A DNA stretch of 64,000 nucleotides from Tetracentron sinense (lineage: Eukaryota > Streptophyta > Magnoliopsida > Trochodendrales > Trochodendraceae), in the NCBI GenBank assembly GCA_015143295.1, contig CM026560.1, forward strand, positions 4,466,501 to 4,530,500. Reading direction: 5' to 3'. The position numbers were made by a program, and so were the translations under genes. Positions 46,501 to 53,114 of this stretch are shown here, one piece after another. Positions within the stretch are counted from its first letter, which is position 1; every line of letters begins with the position of its first letter. Under the pieces are notes generated by a model. That model did not search any database. It had not been told where the DNA came from and saw only the letters and a program-made list of their open reading frames with translations.

Positions 46501-49500
46501 ATCCAAGCAGTTCATGTTTTATTAATCATGACTATCTAATTGAGGGTCTCTGTTAAATGGTTAAAGACTGATTACTTGATACTGGCCATCTGATTAGTTT
46601 CAGAATATTGGATGATTAGGATCATTAGATCCATGGGCACAATACATAAAAGAGTTGGTAAAAGGGTGTCTCTCATAAAACGAAGTGTCCAATTAGATGA
46701 TTAGGATCATTGGATAGCTAGGTTGTCTCATTACATTTTCTTAGAAAATTCTTGGTTGATACATTTGATTTAGTATTCTCATTCTTTATTTTTATCCTTT
46801 AACTGTATGTTACTTTTGCAGGATGTATTGTTGTACAACTTTTTTGGTACTTCTCCCTTAAAAAATCAATGGAGAGTAGTTTATGATTATATGAAGGAAC
46901 AAAACTTGCTTGACAACACTGCACCTAGGTCCTTTCCGAGTTTTGATAAGGCCAAACACAACATCCTCTGCTCTGAATTGAAGCAATTATATGTGGCCAT
47001 AACTCGTACAAGGCAACGTTTGTGGATCTGTGAGAATATAGAGGAGTTTTCCAGGCCAATTTTTGACTATTGGAAGAAGTTGCGCCTTGTCCAAGTTAGA
47101 AAACTTGATGACTCACTTGCACAGGCGATGCAAGATGCAAGCAGCAAAGAGGAGTGGAGTTTACGGGGTATCAAGGTTTGTACTGGGACCACTGAGTTTT
47201 CACAAATTTTTTTTGCAATTTTTTTTTTGACAATTATTGAGGAATACTTTGGTCAGGAAGCAATACCAGGATGTTTTTTTTCCTGTACTTGTAGCACACA
47301 TGTAAAGGATGGGAACTGGGTCCACGTCCACCATTCGATGGATTCCTTACGAATAATTTCCCAATCTGATGTTGGTGATTATGCTATGTTTAACTTCTCG
47401 TATTTTCTTACTGCCAAAAGATATGATAGACCAAATGTTCAGGATCATCAATTGAATTCCTGGTCCTGATTGCCTTGCATGCGTGCCACTTTTAAAGCCG
47501 AGGGATGGTGGATACCTTGTTCACATCCTCCCATCTTGATGAAAGTATCCACCTTTATTAATTTTCTATGTGACTTCAGCAGTTAAGCCACTATTGAAGC
47601 GGGAAGCTCTGAGTCATTTCATAGTGTTTCTTACAAATCTAACATTTGGGCAGCTATTCAATGAGGGTAACTTTGAAATGGCAACCATGTGCTTTGAAAG
47701 AGCCGGAGACACGTACAGGGAAAAATGGGCCAAGGCTGCTGGACTTCGAGCTGCTGCTGACCGTATGCGTGGTTCAAATTCTGAAATGTCTCGTATTGTA
47801 CTTATGGAGGCTGCCGAGATATATGAAACTATTGGCCGGGCTGAGTTAGCTGCCTCTTGTTTTATTGAGTTAGAGGAGTTCCAAAGAGCAGGTTTGGATT
47901 GTTTCTTTTTATTATCAGGTTAAATTTTGAGTTCCAATCTATCTATAGGCTGAAAGCTTATTTGAGTTTCACGAACTGACAAATTTGCAGCATTATTCAT
48001 TTTGTCATTCTGGAAGAAAGCAGAACCTTAATGATTGCAGAACTGTAAATGATATGTGTTTTCTTGTGGTTATTTTAAGTGGATAACATTTTACAGACTA
48101 ATCTATGATGTGTCTAATGGGGGTTCTAATATTGCAGTAAATCGTTACTTAGCTATTATCACGGAGGGTTAGGTTCTGGCCTTGAGCTTGCGTTACCGAT
48201 CATAGTATTTTTCTCTTCACTTTTAGAATAGGGGTGAAAGTCACATCTTAATTAAAAAGGTTATGCACCTTAGGGAATTATTTTATGAGCACCTTTTATT
48301 TTATTGGATTTTAATTAATTAAGTTAATTTGTGCTTCATGTAAAGAGGCAAGTACCTTTGCTGGCTTGTTTGTTGCTTATATTGTCTCTGTACTTACAAT
48401 TAAGGGTTTTCTCATATTATTATTTGTTTTTGCAAGTGAATCGGTAATCTAATTGTTTATTGAACACAATGTCTTTATTTGATGATTTGAAAACATTTTA
48501 TCTCACTGAAGACAAAAGAAATAGTTTCTATAATTCATTTTTGTAGACAATTTACTCAATGACTTAAGAGTTTAGGTTTAAATGATTGTTATATGGATTT
48601 CCTGGTACATGTATTATTTAATTGGATGTTCTTGGAAGAATCCTTATATACTCATCAGGGACCTTAATGGCCACCTTCCCATGACTTGAGGCCCCACTCT
48701 TTGGTGTGGGTCATATGTGGAACACTTGTGCAAAAGATAACCAAAGGACTTTTATGGTCTAGAAGAAAAAATCTATGGAACCCCTGAGTTGATGCCCTGC
48801 ATGCCCACCACATGTACTGGCAAACTAATCTTTCTATCCCTCTGAGCAACTTATATTTTGACTTTTAAAGGTGGTGGACTGTTTCGGCATTGGTAAACTA
48901 TAGTGTTTGGCTTTAACTTATTGTTAATGCTACAGGAATGATTTATTTGGAGAAATGTGGGGACTCTAAGCTAGAGGATGCTGGTGACTGTTTTTCGTTG
49001 GCTGGATGTTGGTCTCTTGCTGCTGATGTTTATGCTAGGGGAAATTATGTCTCAAAGTGCTTGTCTGTATGCACCAATGGAAAACTCTTTGACATGGGGC
49101 TGCAATTTATCCAATACTGGAAACAGAATGCTACTCCAGCCGTTGGTATGGCCAAAAGAAGTCAAGAATTGAACGAAATTGAACAAGAATTTCTGGAGAA
49201 ATGTGCACTTCATTATCACAAGCTTAAAGATAAAAGAACAATGTTGAAGTTTGTTACAGCTTTTAATTCCATGGATTCCAAACGCACTTTCTTGAGGACT
49301 TGGGATTATCTTGACGAACTAATGTCGTTAGAGGAAGAATCGGGAAACTTTATGGAGGCAGCCACCATAGCTAGGCTGAAAGGGGATCTTATTCTTGAGG
49401 CTGATATGCTAGGCAAGGCTGGACATTTCAAAGATGCGTCAAGGCTCATTCTCTTATTTATTCTTTCCAACTCTCTATGGGCAGCTGGAAGCAAAGGTTG

Positions 49501-52493
49501 GCCCTTGAAGAAATTTTCTCAAAAGGAAGAACTCTTGACAAAAGCCAAGATGGTTACAGAGAACAAATCTGATGTATTATTTGAGTCTGTTTGTATGGAG
49601 GCCAGCATTCTATCAAACCAAGAGAGCAACTTGTTTCAAATGGAACAACATTTGAGTGCTTCACGGAGAATTAAAAACCTCAGAGCTGAAATTTTTTCTG
49701 CTCGAAAGATTCTTGATGTCCATCTTCAGTCAGAACCTTCAAAGTATGAGTGGGAACAAGAAGTGGTCTCTGATATGATGAAGCATGCAGAAGACACCAT
49801 TACCTGGAATAGGTGCTCTGTTGAAACACTGAATTACTTCTGGAGTTTATGGAAGGAGAATATTGTGAAGATATTTAAGTACCTTAGGTCTCTTGAAACC
49901 CAGCAGGGGAATGAATATATTAGTTATGGAGAGTTCTGTTTGGACTATTTGGGTGTGCGGAAGAGGGAAAATAATCAGAATACCAACTATCAGTTGCTCA
50001 ACCCTGATGCCTATTGGTTGAAAGGAATTGATGACAGATCTCTTCAAAGGAATGGAAACTTACTTAGTATGAATTTTCGCCATTTTGTCTCTGCTGCTCG
50101 GAGTTATTGGTCTTCAGAAGTACTTTTTGTTGGTATGGAAGTACTGGAAAGTCTGGAAGCCCTCCTTAAGCTCTCTATAAGGAATTCCTTCACTCTGTTT
50201 TGCCAAGGTATGGCTTTCCTTCACATCTTTAAAGTCACAAAATTTCTTATGGAGTCTGAGTTTCTGGACCAGAAGTACCATTCTAGGGAACTGCATATGT
50301 TCCTTGCATCATCTACAGAGGACTTCTTTGACAATGTGTTTCCTCTAGACTGGAGAAAAACAATGGCCAATAATATGATTGCTGTAAGAGGGACCGATCT
50401 TTCTAATAATGTACTAAAAGAAATTCTCATTGAAAACATCAACCGGAAGGATAAGTTGACGTATGGGCAAATTGGAAGGGTTGTAAAGCTGGTGTTTGTC
50501 TCTGGGAAGCTAACTGAAGAACTATATGCGATGATAATAAAACGGTTTCATGTGAACCCGCCATGGAAAGCATTCATTGACAAACTGAAAGAGATTACAG
50601 GGTCAGGATTTGGACAGGTTTCTCTAGTCTTCAATCTCCAGAAAGCTCTGGAGGATACATACAATGCCAACTGGAGGAAAGAATTGGATTATGTATCACC
50701 TCATTGTTTCGTGTATCTGGTTGAATGCCTTCTGTTTTTGGGATCTACTTGCCAAGGATACTTTTTCACGACAAAATCTTCTTTAGTTGAAATGATTATA
50801 TGCCAGGACTGGAATGTCAACTCAAGCATTTGTCCAGTATTTGATGTAGATGTATCTTCAGGAGGTTTCCACGACTTTATTGCTCACTTTATCGAGCAAT
50901 TTCTCTTGAATAAGCAGGAGACATTGGAATGGCTTAAGAAATCCGGTATCACTTCCAGAGACTACTATCATCCACTGCTCGTGTTGAGATTGGTTATTAT
51001 GCTTTGTTTAGTATGTGTGAACACTGGAAAGCATTTTGGTTTACTTTATGACCTGTTAGGTAGTTGTGATATTTGTTTGCAATTGCCTTTGGCATTTTAC
51101 AACACTCTTTGGGGAAGAGGGAATCACAATTTTGTAAATGTGCTTGCTGAAGCACTTGGAACAGTTGAGAATTCTTTGGTGATAGTGAGCTTGCGAAATA
51201 ATTGTCCGCAATTTATATGTCCGGATGCCATTATTATAAACATGAAGGTCATTCAATGTAGAGAGGATGTACTTAGATTACTGTTTCCGAAGAATGTAAA
51301 AAATGCCCAAGGTCAAGTTGGTTCGGTTAAATTGGAAACAACTTCCTGTAGAGGGAGTCTTTCTGCAGACAGTAGTGATATAGGGAAGACTGCTTTGCAT
51401 ACATCATGTTCAGACTTAGTTGGCATGGTAGATCAGTCCTTGGAGATTGGAAATGAAAATGAAGATGGTGATCTTCAAAAGAGTTATGGCAATTTCTGGG
51501 AAACATTTGATGCTTTAAGGTCAGGGGAGGATGGAAAATATGAGAATGCAGCTAAATTTACGTCTTACGCCCCACAGATTAAGGTAGTGTTAAAATACTT
51601 TCTTTTTGGTTTGTCTGTGGCCGGATACGCATATAATTGGTTTTGTCTTCTTTTTCAGTTGAAGGTGGAAATATCCATTCGTGTTATTGAAGCTGCAATG
51701 ACCCGATTGGATCATCAGAACCTTTGTGACAATGAATGTGGAATCCTGTTTGCAGATGCAAACAGCATGCTTGATGAACTGAAACAACTCTCTATTGCTT
51801 TGGATGCAAGGTCAGTTTAAATATAAGGGTGTGTGTATCTTAATTTATCATCGGATCGTTACATGCACACACATACACCCAGTGGTTTTTCTGCTGTCCA
51901 TTAGTTGTTTTTCTCTCACAGTGGGCCATTTTTTCACAGTAATAACTTCGTTACAAACTGTTGTGCTGTCACATTGCTGGATTCCTGTGGAATCATCAAC
52001 TAGTTTCAATGTGATTGATGACTTCCAGAAGGACCCACTGATTTTTTTTTTTTTTAAATCTCAGCCTCTTGAGTAATTTTATTAGCTGGGTTGCTCATTG
52101 GATTTCGGGACCTGAGGCTTCCAAATCTGTTTCCTTATGTGCTGAATTCTGCTTATTTTGCTTTTCTTCAGCGACCAGGAACTCGAAAATAACAATTCAA
52201 CACTTGGGGAGCTTTTCCAGAGGTTGTGGGAAAGGAGGCCAAGACTACAACCTTTCTTGAATTGTATGTTCTTCCATAGTGATGTGAGTACCCGTGATAA
52301 GGCATGCAAGGCCAGTGTTGCATCAGGAACCCAAAGCAACAGCAGTAAGGAAGAAGAAAATGAGGATGAGGCACCCAAGGCCAGTGTCAGCAGTAAGGAA
52401 GAAGAAAACGAGGACAAGACACGCAAGGCGAGTGTTGCATCAGGAACCCAAAGCAACAGCAGTGAGGAAGAAGAAATTTCCCAAGAATGGTAA
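12210..52493 (+). CDS. TRANK1-like double helicase gene, 3' part (10 exons)
   Basis: This is the 3' portion of a giant plant gene annotated in other genomes as TPR and ankyrin repeat-containing protein 1-like, a SEN1-like helicase fused to a UvrD-like helicase. Exons are 12210-12465, 12561-12777, 12931-13328, 13756-14292, 45089-46298, 46822-47175, 47654-47891, 48936-51583, 51659-51810 and 52172-52493. All introns are GT-AG and all phases match. They give about 2,109 codons with no internal stop and a TAA at 52491-52493. Domains in order are UPF1/SEN1 motifs V-VI (exon 1), UvrD Walker A (exon 4), Walker B and motifs III-V (exon 5), motif VI (exon 6), TPR-like helices (exons 7-8), a long conserved C-terminal region (exon 8) and an acidic repeat tail (exon 10). 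The start codon and first helicase core lie upstream of the window or are lost. Cellular role is not established by the sequence; an ATP-driven nucleic-acid helicase is expected from the motifs. Confidence 0.88.
12561..12777 (+). CDS. Exon 2: end of first helicase domain
   Basis: Joined at phase 2 to exon 1, it reads [20 protein letters not shown] and continues through [20 protein letters not shown] to SARWK. The LWILGN segment follows helicase motif VI directly. The acceptor is TTTGCAG and the donor AAG|GTAATT. The sequence is typical for the junction between the two helicase modules in this plant family. Confidence 0.88.
12931..13328 (+). CDS. Exon 3: linker between the two helicase modules
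   Basis: It starts in phase 0 after TATCCACAG and reads [16 protein letters not shown]. It continues through [20 protein letters not shown] and [20 protein letters not shown] to SDDNR. Extension past the donor AG|GTTGCT at 13329 would soon hit a stop. This conserved linker has no catalytic motif visible. Confidence 0.87.
13756..14292 (+). CDS. Exon 4: UvrD-like helicase N-terminal part with Walker A
   Basis: The exon begins [20 protein letters not shown] and contains [14 protein letters not shown], then [18 protein letters not shown]. The P-loop GRSGTGKTT at 14048-14074 binds ATP phosphate in the second (UvrD/PcrA-type) helicase. The exon ends HISHLK with donor AG|GTTCGT at 14293. It is the last exon before the 30.8-kb intron. 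Confidence 0.9.
15800..16752. mobile_element. Unclassified insert rich in TATCGG motifs, inside copia A integrase
   Basis: Integrase coding on the minus strand stops at about 16753 (HMLVKNRV) and resumes near 15800 (EYLTTNGIQ). The intervening 0.95 kb is very AT-rich in the middle. It has repeated GTATCGGTATC-type motifs at both ends (15875-15975 and 16670-16740). No transposase or clear target duplication was found. A similar TATCG-rich stretch occurs at 43314-43420. It may be a non-autonomous DNA element. Confidence 0.45.
16755..17215 (-). pseudogene. Copia A integrase, zinc-binding and core fragment
   Basis: The minus strand encodes the HHCC-type start ([15 protein letters not shown]), then [24 protein letters not shown] and [20 protein letters not shown]. 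In active copia integrases the FDxIHxD motif carries a catalytic Asp. Here it is Asn (HTNVWG), a change explained by G to A on the coding strand. The two halves of the fragment lie in different frames, showing a frameshift around 17090. Confidence 0.75.
18414..20166 (-). repeat. Copia B 3' LTR (left), 1,753 bp
   Basis: Ends are TGTTGCACAAG at 18414 and GCTAACT at 20166; the other LTR has the intact GCTAACA. Near 18431 it has CCCTAGAG followed by 14 G and AATAGGG. On the minus strand a TATAAAA promoter box lies near 19025. Upstream of it come CCAGTCGACTGG palindromes and two copies of a block of about 180 bp that begins TTTCGACCATAACTTTT (19202 and about 19395). CTAGACGTCTGG palindromes lie at 19574-19614. 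Confidence 0.8.
19109..19614 (-). promoter_or_regulatory. Palindrome cluster in U3 of copia B LTR
   Basis: Perfect or near-perfect palindromes include CCATCCAGTCGACTGGATGG at 19109-19128 (20 bp, perfect) and CCATCTAGTCGACTGGATGG at 19349-19368. A diverged copy lies at about 19160-19176, and two TCTAGACGTCTGGAT sites fall within 19574-19614. They lie upstream of the minus-strand TATA box and flank the block shared with gypsy LTRs. GACGTC contains the ACGT core bound by plant bZIP proteins; binding here is inference. Confidence 0.5.
20167..20180 (-). other. Polypurine tract of copia B
   Basis: The minus strand reads CAAAAAGGGGGGAA directly before the 3' LTR. This is the expected primer site for plus-strand synthesis and confirms that the left LTR is the 3' one. 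Confidence 0.65.
20181..21195 (-). other. AT-rich internal region of copia B without coding sequence
   Basis: About 1 kb of AT-rich sequence lies between the end of gag and the polypurine tract, where protease-integrase-reverse transcriptase would be in an autonomous element. I see no pol motif in any frame. Confidence 0.55.
21196..21908 (-). pseudogene. Copia B gag, C-terminal part (zinc knuckle and coiled coil)
   Basis: The minus strand reads [16 protein letters not shown], then [14 protein letters not shown] and a Ser/Glu-rich stretch. A Lys/Glu/Asn-rich, probably coiled-coil region follows ([11 protein letters not shown]). The zinc knuckle CX2CX4HX4C has lost its first and last Cys (to Tyr and Gln), and a stop near 21440 splits the frame. 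Gag forms the particle in which reverse transcription takes place. This part was cut from its N-terminal half by insertion of element C. Confidence 0.72.
22617..22624 (-). promoter_or_regulatory. TATA box in element C 3' LTR
   Basis: The minus strand reads CCCTATAAATACCC around these bases. The same box occurs in the right LTR near 29921-29932, which would be the active promoter of the element. Confidence 0.5.
22713..22818 (-). promoter_or_regulatory. ACGTCGACGT palindrome cluster in U3 of element C
   Basis: Three sites occur: GACGTCGACGTTT (22713-22725), AAACGTCGACGTTT (22775-22788, a perfect 14-bp palindrome) and GACGTCGACGTTT again (22806-22818). Each carries two overlapping ACGT cores. 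In the right LTR the matching sites (29994-30105) have lost CpG sites to TpG or CpA. They lie upstream of the minus-strand TATA box at 22617-22624. Confidence 0.5.
23454..23466 (-). other. Polypurine tract of element C
   Basis: The minus strand reads TAAGGGGGGGAGGA immediately before the 3' LTR start TGTAGAACCCC. This confirms minus orientation. Confidence 0.75.
23517..24980 (-). pseudogene. Element C integrase with C-terminal chromodomain
   Basis: Minus-strand pieces are [15 protein letters not shown] and [13 protein letters not shown], then [16 protein letters not shown] and [13 protein letters not shown], then [17 protein letters not shown]. At the end comes a chromodomain, [20 protein letters not shown] through [10 protein letters not shown] (about 23521-23636). 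In active enzymes the third catalytic residue is the Glu of the TDGQTER motif, 35 residues after the second Asp. Here it is Lys. The zinc-binding region near 24580-24700 has also lost Cys residues. Frameshifts occur near 24550, 24165 and 23900. The chromodomain guides chromoviruses to chromatin and places the element in the Tekay/Del-like group. Confidence 0.88.
24981..25866 (-). pseudogene. Element C reverse transcriptase (C-terminal part) and RNase H
   Basis: The minus strand encodes [18 protein letters not shown], then [20 protein letters not shown] (the FVDD catalytic box) and [15 protein letters not shown]. RNase H follows with [14 protein letters not shown] and [11 protein letters not shown], which supply the acidic residues. 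The tether [20 protein letters not shown] comes last. A TGG to TGA change makes a stop at 25081-25083 between NVRQRR and MKFLKDYE. A one-base deletion near 25888 separates this part from the N-terminal RT. Confidence 0.9.
25867..26495 (-). pseudogene. Element C reverse transcriptase, N-terminal part
   Basis: The minus strand reads [20 protein letters not shown], then [40 protein letters not shown] and [20 protein letters not shown]. These are the fingers and palm of gypsy reverse transcriptase, including the Asp of SKIDLRSGY. After KTAFTLS one base is missing, so [13 protein letters not shown] is read in the next frame. Confidence 0.9.
26256..26790 (-). pseudogene. Element C protease region
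   Basis: The minus strand encodes [18 protein letters not shown], then [20 protein letters not shown] followed by [16 protein letters not shown]. The aspartic protease motif of this lineage is normally DTGATHSF. Here the catalytic Asp is Asn (NTGSTHSF), consistent with GAC to AAC at a former CpG. A stop lies near 26588. The enzyme would cut the Gag-Pol polyprotein; this copy could not. Confidence 0.85.
26820..27990 (-). pseudogene. Element C gag with zinc knuckles
   Basis: The capsid-like part reads [20 protein letters not shown], then [20 protein letters not shown] and [20 protein letters not shown] followed by [18 protein letters not shown], the plant gypsy gag signature. Downstream are two knuckle-like motifs, [13 protein letters not shown] (about 27000-27045) and [14 protein letters not shown] (about 26935-26980). 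They are separated from the capsid frame by two in-frame TAG stops (near 27115 and 27090). The N-terminal start (27780-27990) is degenerate. Confidence 0.85.
28303..28314 (-). other. Primer binding site of element C (initiator Met tRNA)
   Basis: The minus strand reads TGGTATCAGAGC, complementary to the 3' end of plant initiator Met tRNA, four bases inside the 5' LTR. It would prime minus-strand DNA synthesis. It is intact. Confidence 0.85.
28319..30739 (-). repeat. Element C 5' LTR (right), 2,421 bp
   Basis: It begins TGTAACACCCC at 28319 and ends GGGGTTCTACA at 30739. It is the full-length version of the LTR. The hairpin block is at 28728-28750, the TATA box near 29925, CpG-decayed ACGTCGACGT sites at 29994-30105 and the shared U3 block at 30136-30290. 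The segment 28865-29780, absent from the left LTR, has repeats of TTGTCTTG and GTATGTAAATACCCTTC but no coding sequence. Confidence 0.88.
30745..31493 (-). pseudogene. Copia B gag, N-terminal part
   Basis: The minus strand starts ATG at 31493 and reads [20 protein letters not shown], then [16 protein letters not shown]. It continues with IKELWDKLQ-type sequence ([20 protein letters not shown]) and [13 protein letters not shown]. This is a copia-type gag polyprotein (UBN2 family). The seventh codon is TAA where CAA is expected, and another stop lies near 30917. The ATG is only about 10 bases from the truncated LTR, so the normal leader and primer site are gone. Confidence 0.75.
31503..32829 (-). 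repeat. Copia B 5' LTR (right), truncated, 1,327 bp
   Basis: It matches 18846-20166 of the left LTR and ends GCTAACA at 32829, next to the target duplication. The 432 bp equivalent to 18414-18845, plus the primer site and leader, are deleted at 31502. It keeps decayed copies of the CCAGTCGACTGG palindromes (31778-31870, 32039-32058) and a TCTAGACGTCTGG site at 32264-32281. Confidence 0.8.
32830..33443 (-). mobile_element. Copia A gag start, leader and primer site
   Basis: The minus strand encodes [20 protein letters not shown] from about 32893, the N-terminus of copia A gag. It connects across element B to [18 protein letters not shown] at 18403. Upstream is a leader of about 500 bp and a degenerate initiator Met primer site, TGGTATTAGATC at 33432-33443 (10 of 12 bases match the intact site in element C). 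Confidence 0.65.
33444..35838 (-). repeat. Copia A 5' LTR, split by solo LTR E
   Basis: The LTR starts TGAAAGAGAAAGAAG next to the primer site, runs to 33501, and resumes at 35698 (GGATTGGAAAGAATGTGATAA). It resembles the short LTRs of copia D in order: purine-rich start, ATGAATC..TTCTC, TAATAC..TAT, CATAAATACCC. The right end near 35838 is approximate. Confidence 0.5.
33497..35697 (+). mobile_element. Solo LTR E, 2,191 bp, with target duplication AATAG
   Basis: The LTR runs from TGTTAGACATATGCCC (33502) to ATACTTTCA (35692) and is flanked exactly by AATAG on both sides (33497-33501 and 35693-35697). It carries TCTATATAAAG near 35195 as a plus-strand TATA box and AATAAAA near 35603. It has no coding sequence. 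The ends and promoter indicate a solo LTR, probably copia-type; the family is not certain. It sits inside the 5' LTR of copia A. Confidence 0.78.
36394..37385 (-). pseudogene. Copia D reverse transcriptase and RNase H fragments
   Basis: The minus strand reads [20 protein letters not shown], then [20 protein letters not shown] and [20 protein letters not shown]. The RNase H piece [20 protein letters not shown] comes next, followed by [17 protein letters not shown] and [14 protein letters not shown]. The YVDD catalytic box is intact. Frames change between 36630 and 36995, so no full protein can be made. Confidence 0.85.
38644..38655 (-). other. Primer binding site of copia D
   Basis: The minus strand TGGTATCAGAGC is an intact complement of the initiator Met tRNA 3' end, directly adjacent to the right LTR. 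Confidence 0.75.
38888..40404. other. Intron sequence without recognised gene
   Basis: It starts GGGGCGGAGCTAGGAATTTT, a sequence that resembles the end of some plant DNA transposons. It includes a GGGGGCGTAGCCCCC foldback at about 38976-38990. Two similar stretches, GAGCTCCGGTTGAACAGTTAACCGGAGC (39965-39990) and its relative near 40105-40140, form short inverted repeats. No coding motif was found. Confidence 0.35.
40405..40545. repeat. TA/CA-rich microsatellite
   Basis: Runs of TATATA and short CACACA stretches fill the segment, with interruptions by GATAAATA. It abuts the polypurine end of copia G and may have expanded at a former LTR boundary. Confidence 0.75.
40546..41995 (-). pseudogene. 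Copia G: reverse transcriptase-RNase H relic
   Basis: The minus strand encodes [20 protein letters not shown], then [15 protein letters not shown] and [19 protein letters not shown], and later [11 protein letters not shown]. RNase H follows with [39 protein letters not shown] and [13 protein letters not shown], ending with the [12 protein letters not shown] tail. These cover RT and RNase H of a Ty1/copia pol. Frameshifts occur near 41540, 41290 and 40850. The element is cut off at about 41995 upstream and has no LTR on the left, where a microsatellite begins. Confidence 0.88.
41996..44029. other. AT-rich intron sequence, no gene recognised
   Basis: No coding motif was recognised over 2 kb. 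A possible LTR scrap lies around 42000-42300 (TATAATAGACCAAAC and CATATAAATAGAC). A TATCG-containing stretch at 43314-43420 recalls the insert at 15800-16752. The rest may be original intron. Confidence 0.35.
44030..44345 (+). pseudogene. RTE-type LINE 3' end fragment
   Basis: The plus strand reads [19 protein letters not shown], then LRWFGHVL and, after frame changes, [18 protein letters not shown]. This is the extreme C-terminus of an RTE-clade reverse transcriptase, usually RLRWFGHVxRRP with a later KDL..DR..W. It ends with a GATGATGAGGATGATAA-type tail near 44317-44335, typical of RTE 3' ends. Confidence 0.65.
45089..46298 (+). CDS. Exon 5: UvrD-like helicase core with Walker B
   Basis: After the acceptor ATGTACAG it reads [14 protein letters not shown], then [16 protein letters not shown]. 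It contains the Walker B motif [10 protein letters not shown] (DEVQD at 45720-45734), [19 protein letters not shown] (motif III) and [20 protein letters not shown] (motif IV). [12 protein letters not shown] (motif V) lies at the end. It ends phase 0 at the donor CAG|GTAAAT. All expected helicase residues are present, so this part appears functional. Confidence 0.9.
46822..47175 (+). CDS. Exon 6: helicase motif VI
   Basis: The acceptor is TTTTGCAG. It reads [20 protein letters not shown], then [20 protein letters not shown] followed by [30 protein letters not shown] is SF1 helicase motif VI, with the arginine finger. The donor is AAG|GTTTGT. Downstream open reading to 47469 is intron and is not conserved. 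Confidence 0.9.
47654..47891 (+). CDS. Exon 7: TPR-like helical region
   Basis: The acceptor TTGGGCAG is followed by [30 protein letters not shown] and [20 protein letters not shown] follow, then [10 protein letters not shown]. Pairs of helices with AxxCFExAG spacing look like tetratricopeptide-type repeats, which usually bind protein partners. It ends after one base of a Gly codon at the donor G|GTTTGG. Confidence 0.88.
48936..51583 (+). CDS. Exon 8: large C-terminal exon, TPR-like repeats and conserved tail
   Basis: The exon continues [20 protein letters not shown], then [20 protein letters not shown]. It runs open for 882 codons. The first 200 residues are helical repeats. The remainder includes [20 protein letters not shown], then [18 protein letters not shown] and [20 protein letters not shown], without a catalytic motif I can name. 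It ends APQIK at the donor AAG|GTAGTG (51584). Readthrough into the next exon stays open because intron 8 is 75 bp without a stop. Confidence 0.9.
51659..51810 (+). CDS. Exon 9
   Basis: The acceptor TTTTTCAG precedes [20 protein letters not shown], then [20 protein letters not shown] and [11 protein letters not shown]. The donor is GCAAG|GTCAGT. The sequence is helical and leads into the charged tail. Confidence 0.82.
52172..52493 (+). CDS. Exon 10: acidic, Ser-rich repeat tail
   Basis: The acceptor TTCTTCAG gives [20 protein letters not shown], then [19 protein letters not shown]. Three imperfect copies of a [20 protein letters not shown] unit follow, ending EEEISQEW with TAA at 52491. A strong donor-like ATG|GTAAGA overlaps the stop. 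Splicing from it to ACAACAG|CAATAAGG (52545) would replace the final residue with a Lys-rich tail (NKEKENNKGKENSKKGKGGK). However, that intron would be only 55 bp, so I prefer the stop. Confidence 0.75.
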
Positions 52494-52544
52494 GAAAATG
52501 GATACATGTGCCAGTATTATTGCGGAATGAAATCAATACAACAG

Positions 52545-52614
52545 CAATAAGGAAAAAGAAAATAACAAGGGAAAGGAAAATAGTAAGAAGGGCAAAGGAG
52601 GCAAGAAGTGGTAG
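52545..52614 (+). other. Possible alternative last exon or decayed fourth tail repeat
   Basis: This short stretch is similar in DNA to the exon 10 repeat (CAACAGCAATAAGGAAAAAG versus CAACAGCAGTAAGGAAGAAG) and stays open for about 22 codons to a TAG. It is Lys-rich. It could be a normal last exon after a very short intron, or a degenerated repeat copy cut off by the TAA at 52491. Confidence 0.35.
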
Positions 52615-52845
52615 CTATATGCATTCTTATTTTTTGTGTATTTGTATGAAATTGCATTATTTAGGTTCAGGAACAGTTTCCTTTTTCAGTGAAGTTTTCG
52701 AGTACACAGGAACTGGGTAATCCCGTATGTTATCCACTGCATCCATTTTAATGGTAGAATGGTAGACTATTTGCATGGGATGCTTTTTTTTTTCCCTAAA
52801 AGGGGATGTGCAATTTACTATAATGGGTGCAGGAATTGAGGAAAG

Positions 52846-52878
52846 GGAATTGGAATTGGAATTGGAATTGGAATTGGA
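52846..52878. repeat. GGAATT hexanucleotide microsatellite
   Basis: About 5.5 uninterrupted copies of GGAATT lie downstream of the gene. The repeat creates short spurious open frames on both strands. Confidence 0.85.
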
Positions 52879-53114
52879 GGATAATGATTTCAATTTCGGT
52901 GTTTGGATGCTCACAATTTTTTTGTCACAAATTAACTCACACACTTATTTTAGGAGTTTGAAGACTATATTAAATAACTGACAAATAATTTTTAACTTAT
53001 TTAATTAAAATTAATTCATTTTTTATAATCTTAGATATATTATTTGAGTTTCTAAGAAAACTTTGTATCTCTAATTCAGTTTATGTTTAAAAATATGTAT
53101 GTTTCCCTTACAAA

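Noticed and set aside
47176-47469. Extension of exon 6 into a longer C-terminus
   Set aside because: A good donor at 47176 and the conserved continuation at 47654 show that this open stretch is intron. It has a poly-T-derived Phe run.
51584-51658. Reading exon 8 and 9 as one continuous exon
   Set aside because: Good GT-AG borders and the hydrophobic, non-family-like content of these 25 codons favour an intron, though retention remains possible and is listed as a finding.
52657-52981. Small proteins around the GGAATT repeat
   Set aside because: Both strands are open only because of the hexanucleotide repeat (Leu-Glu and Asn-Ser runs).
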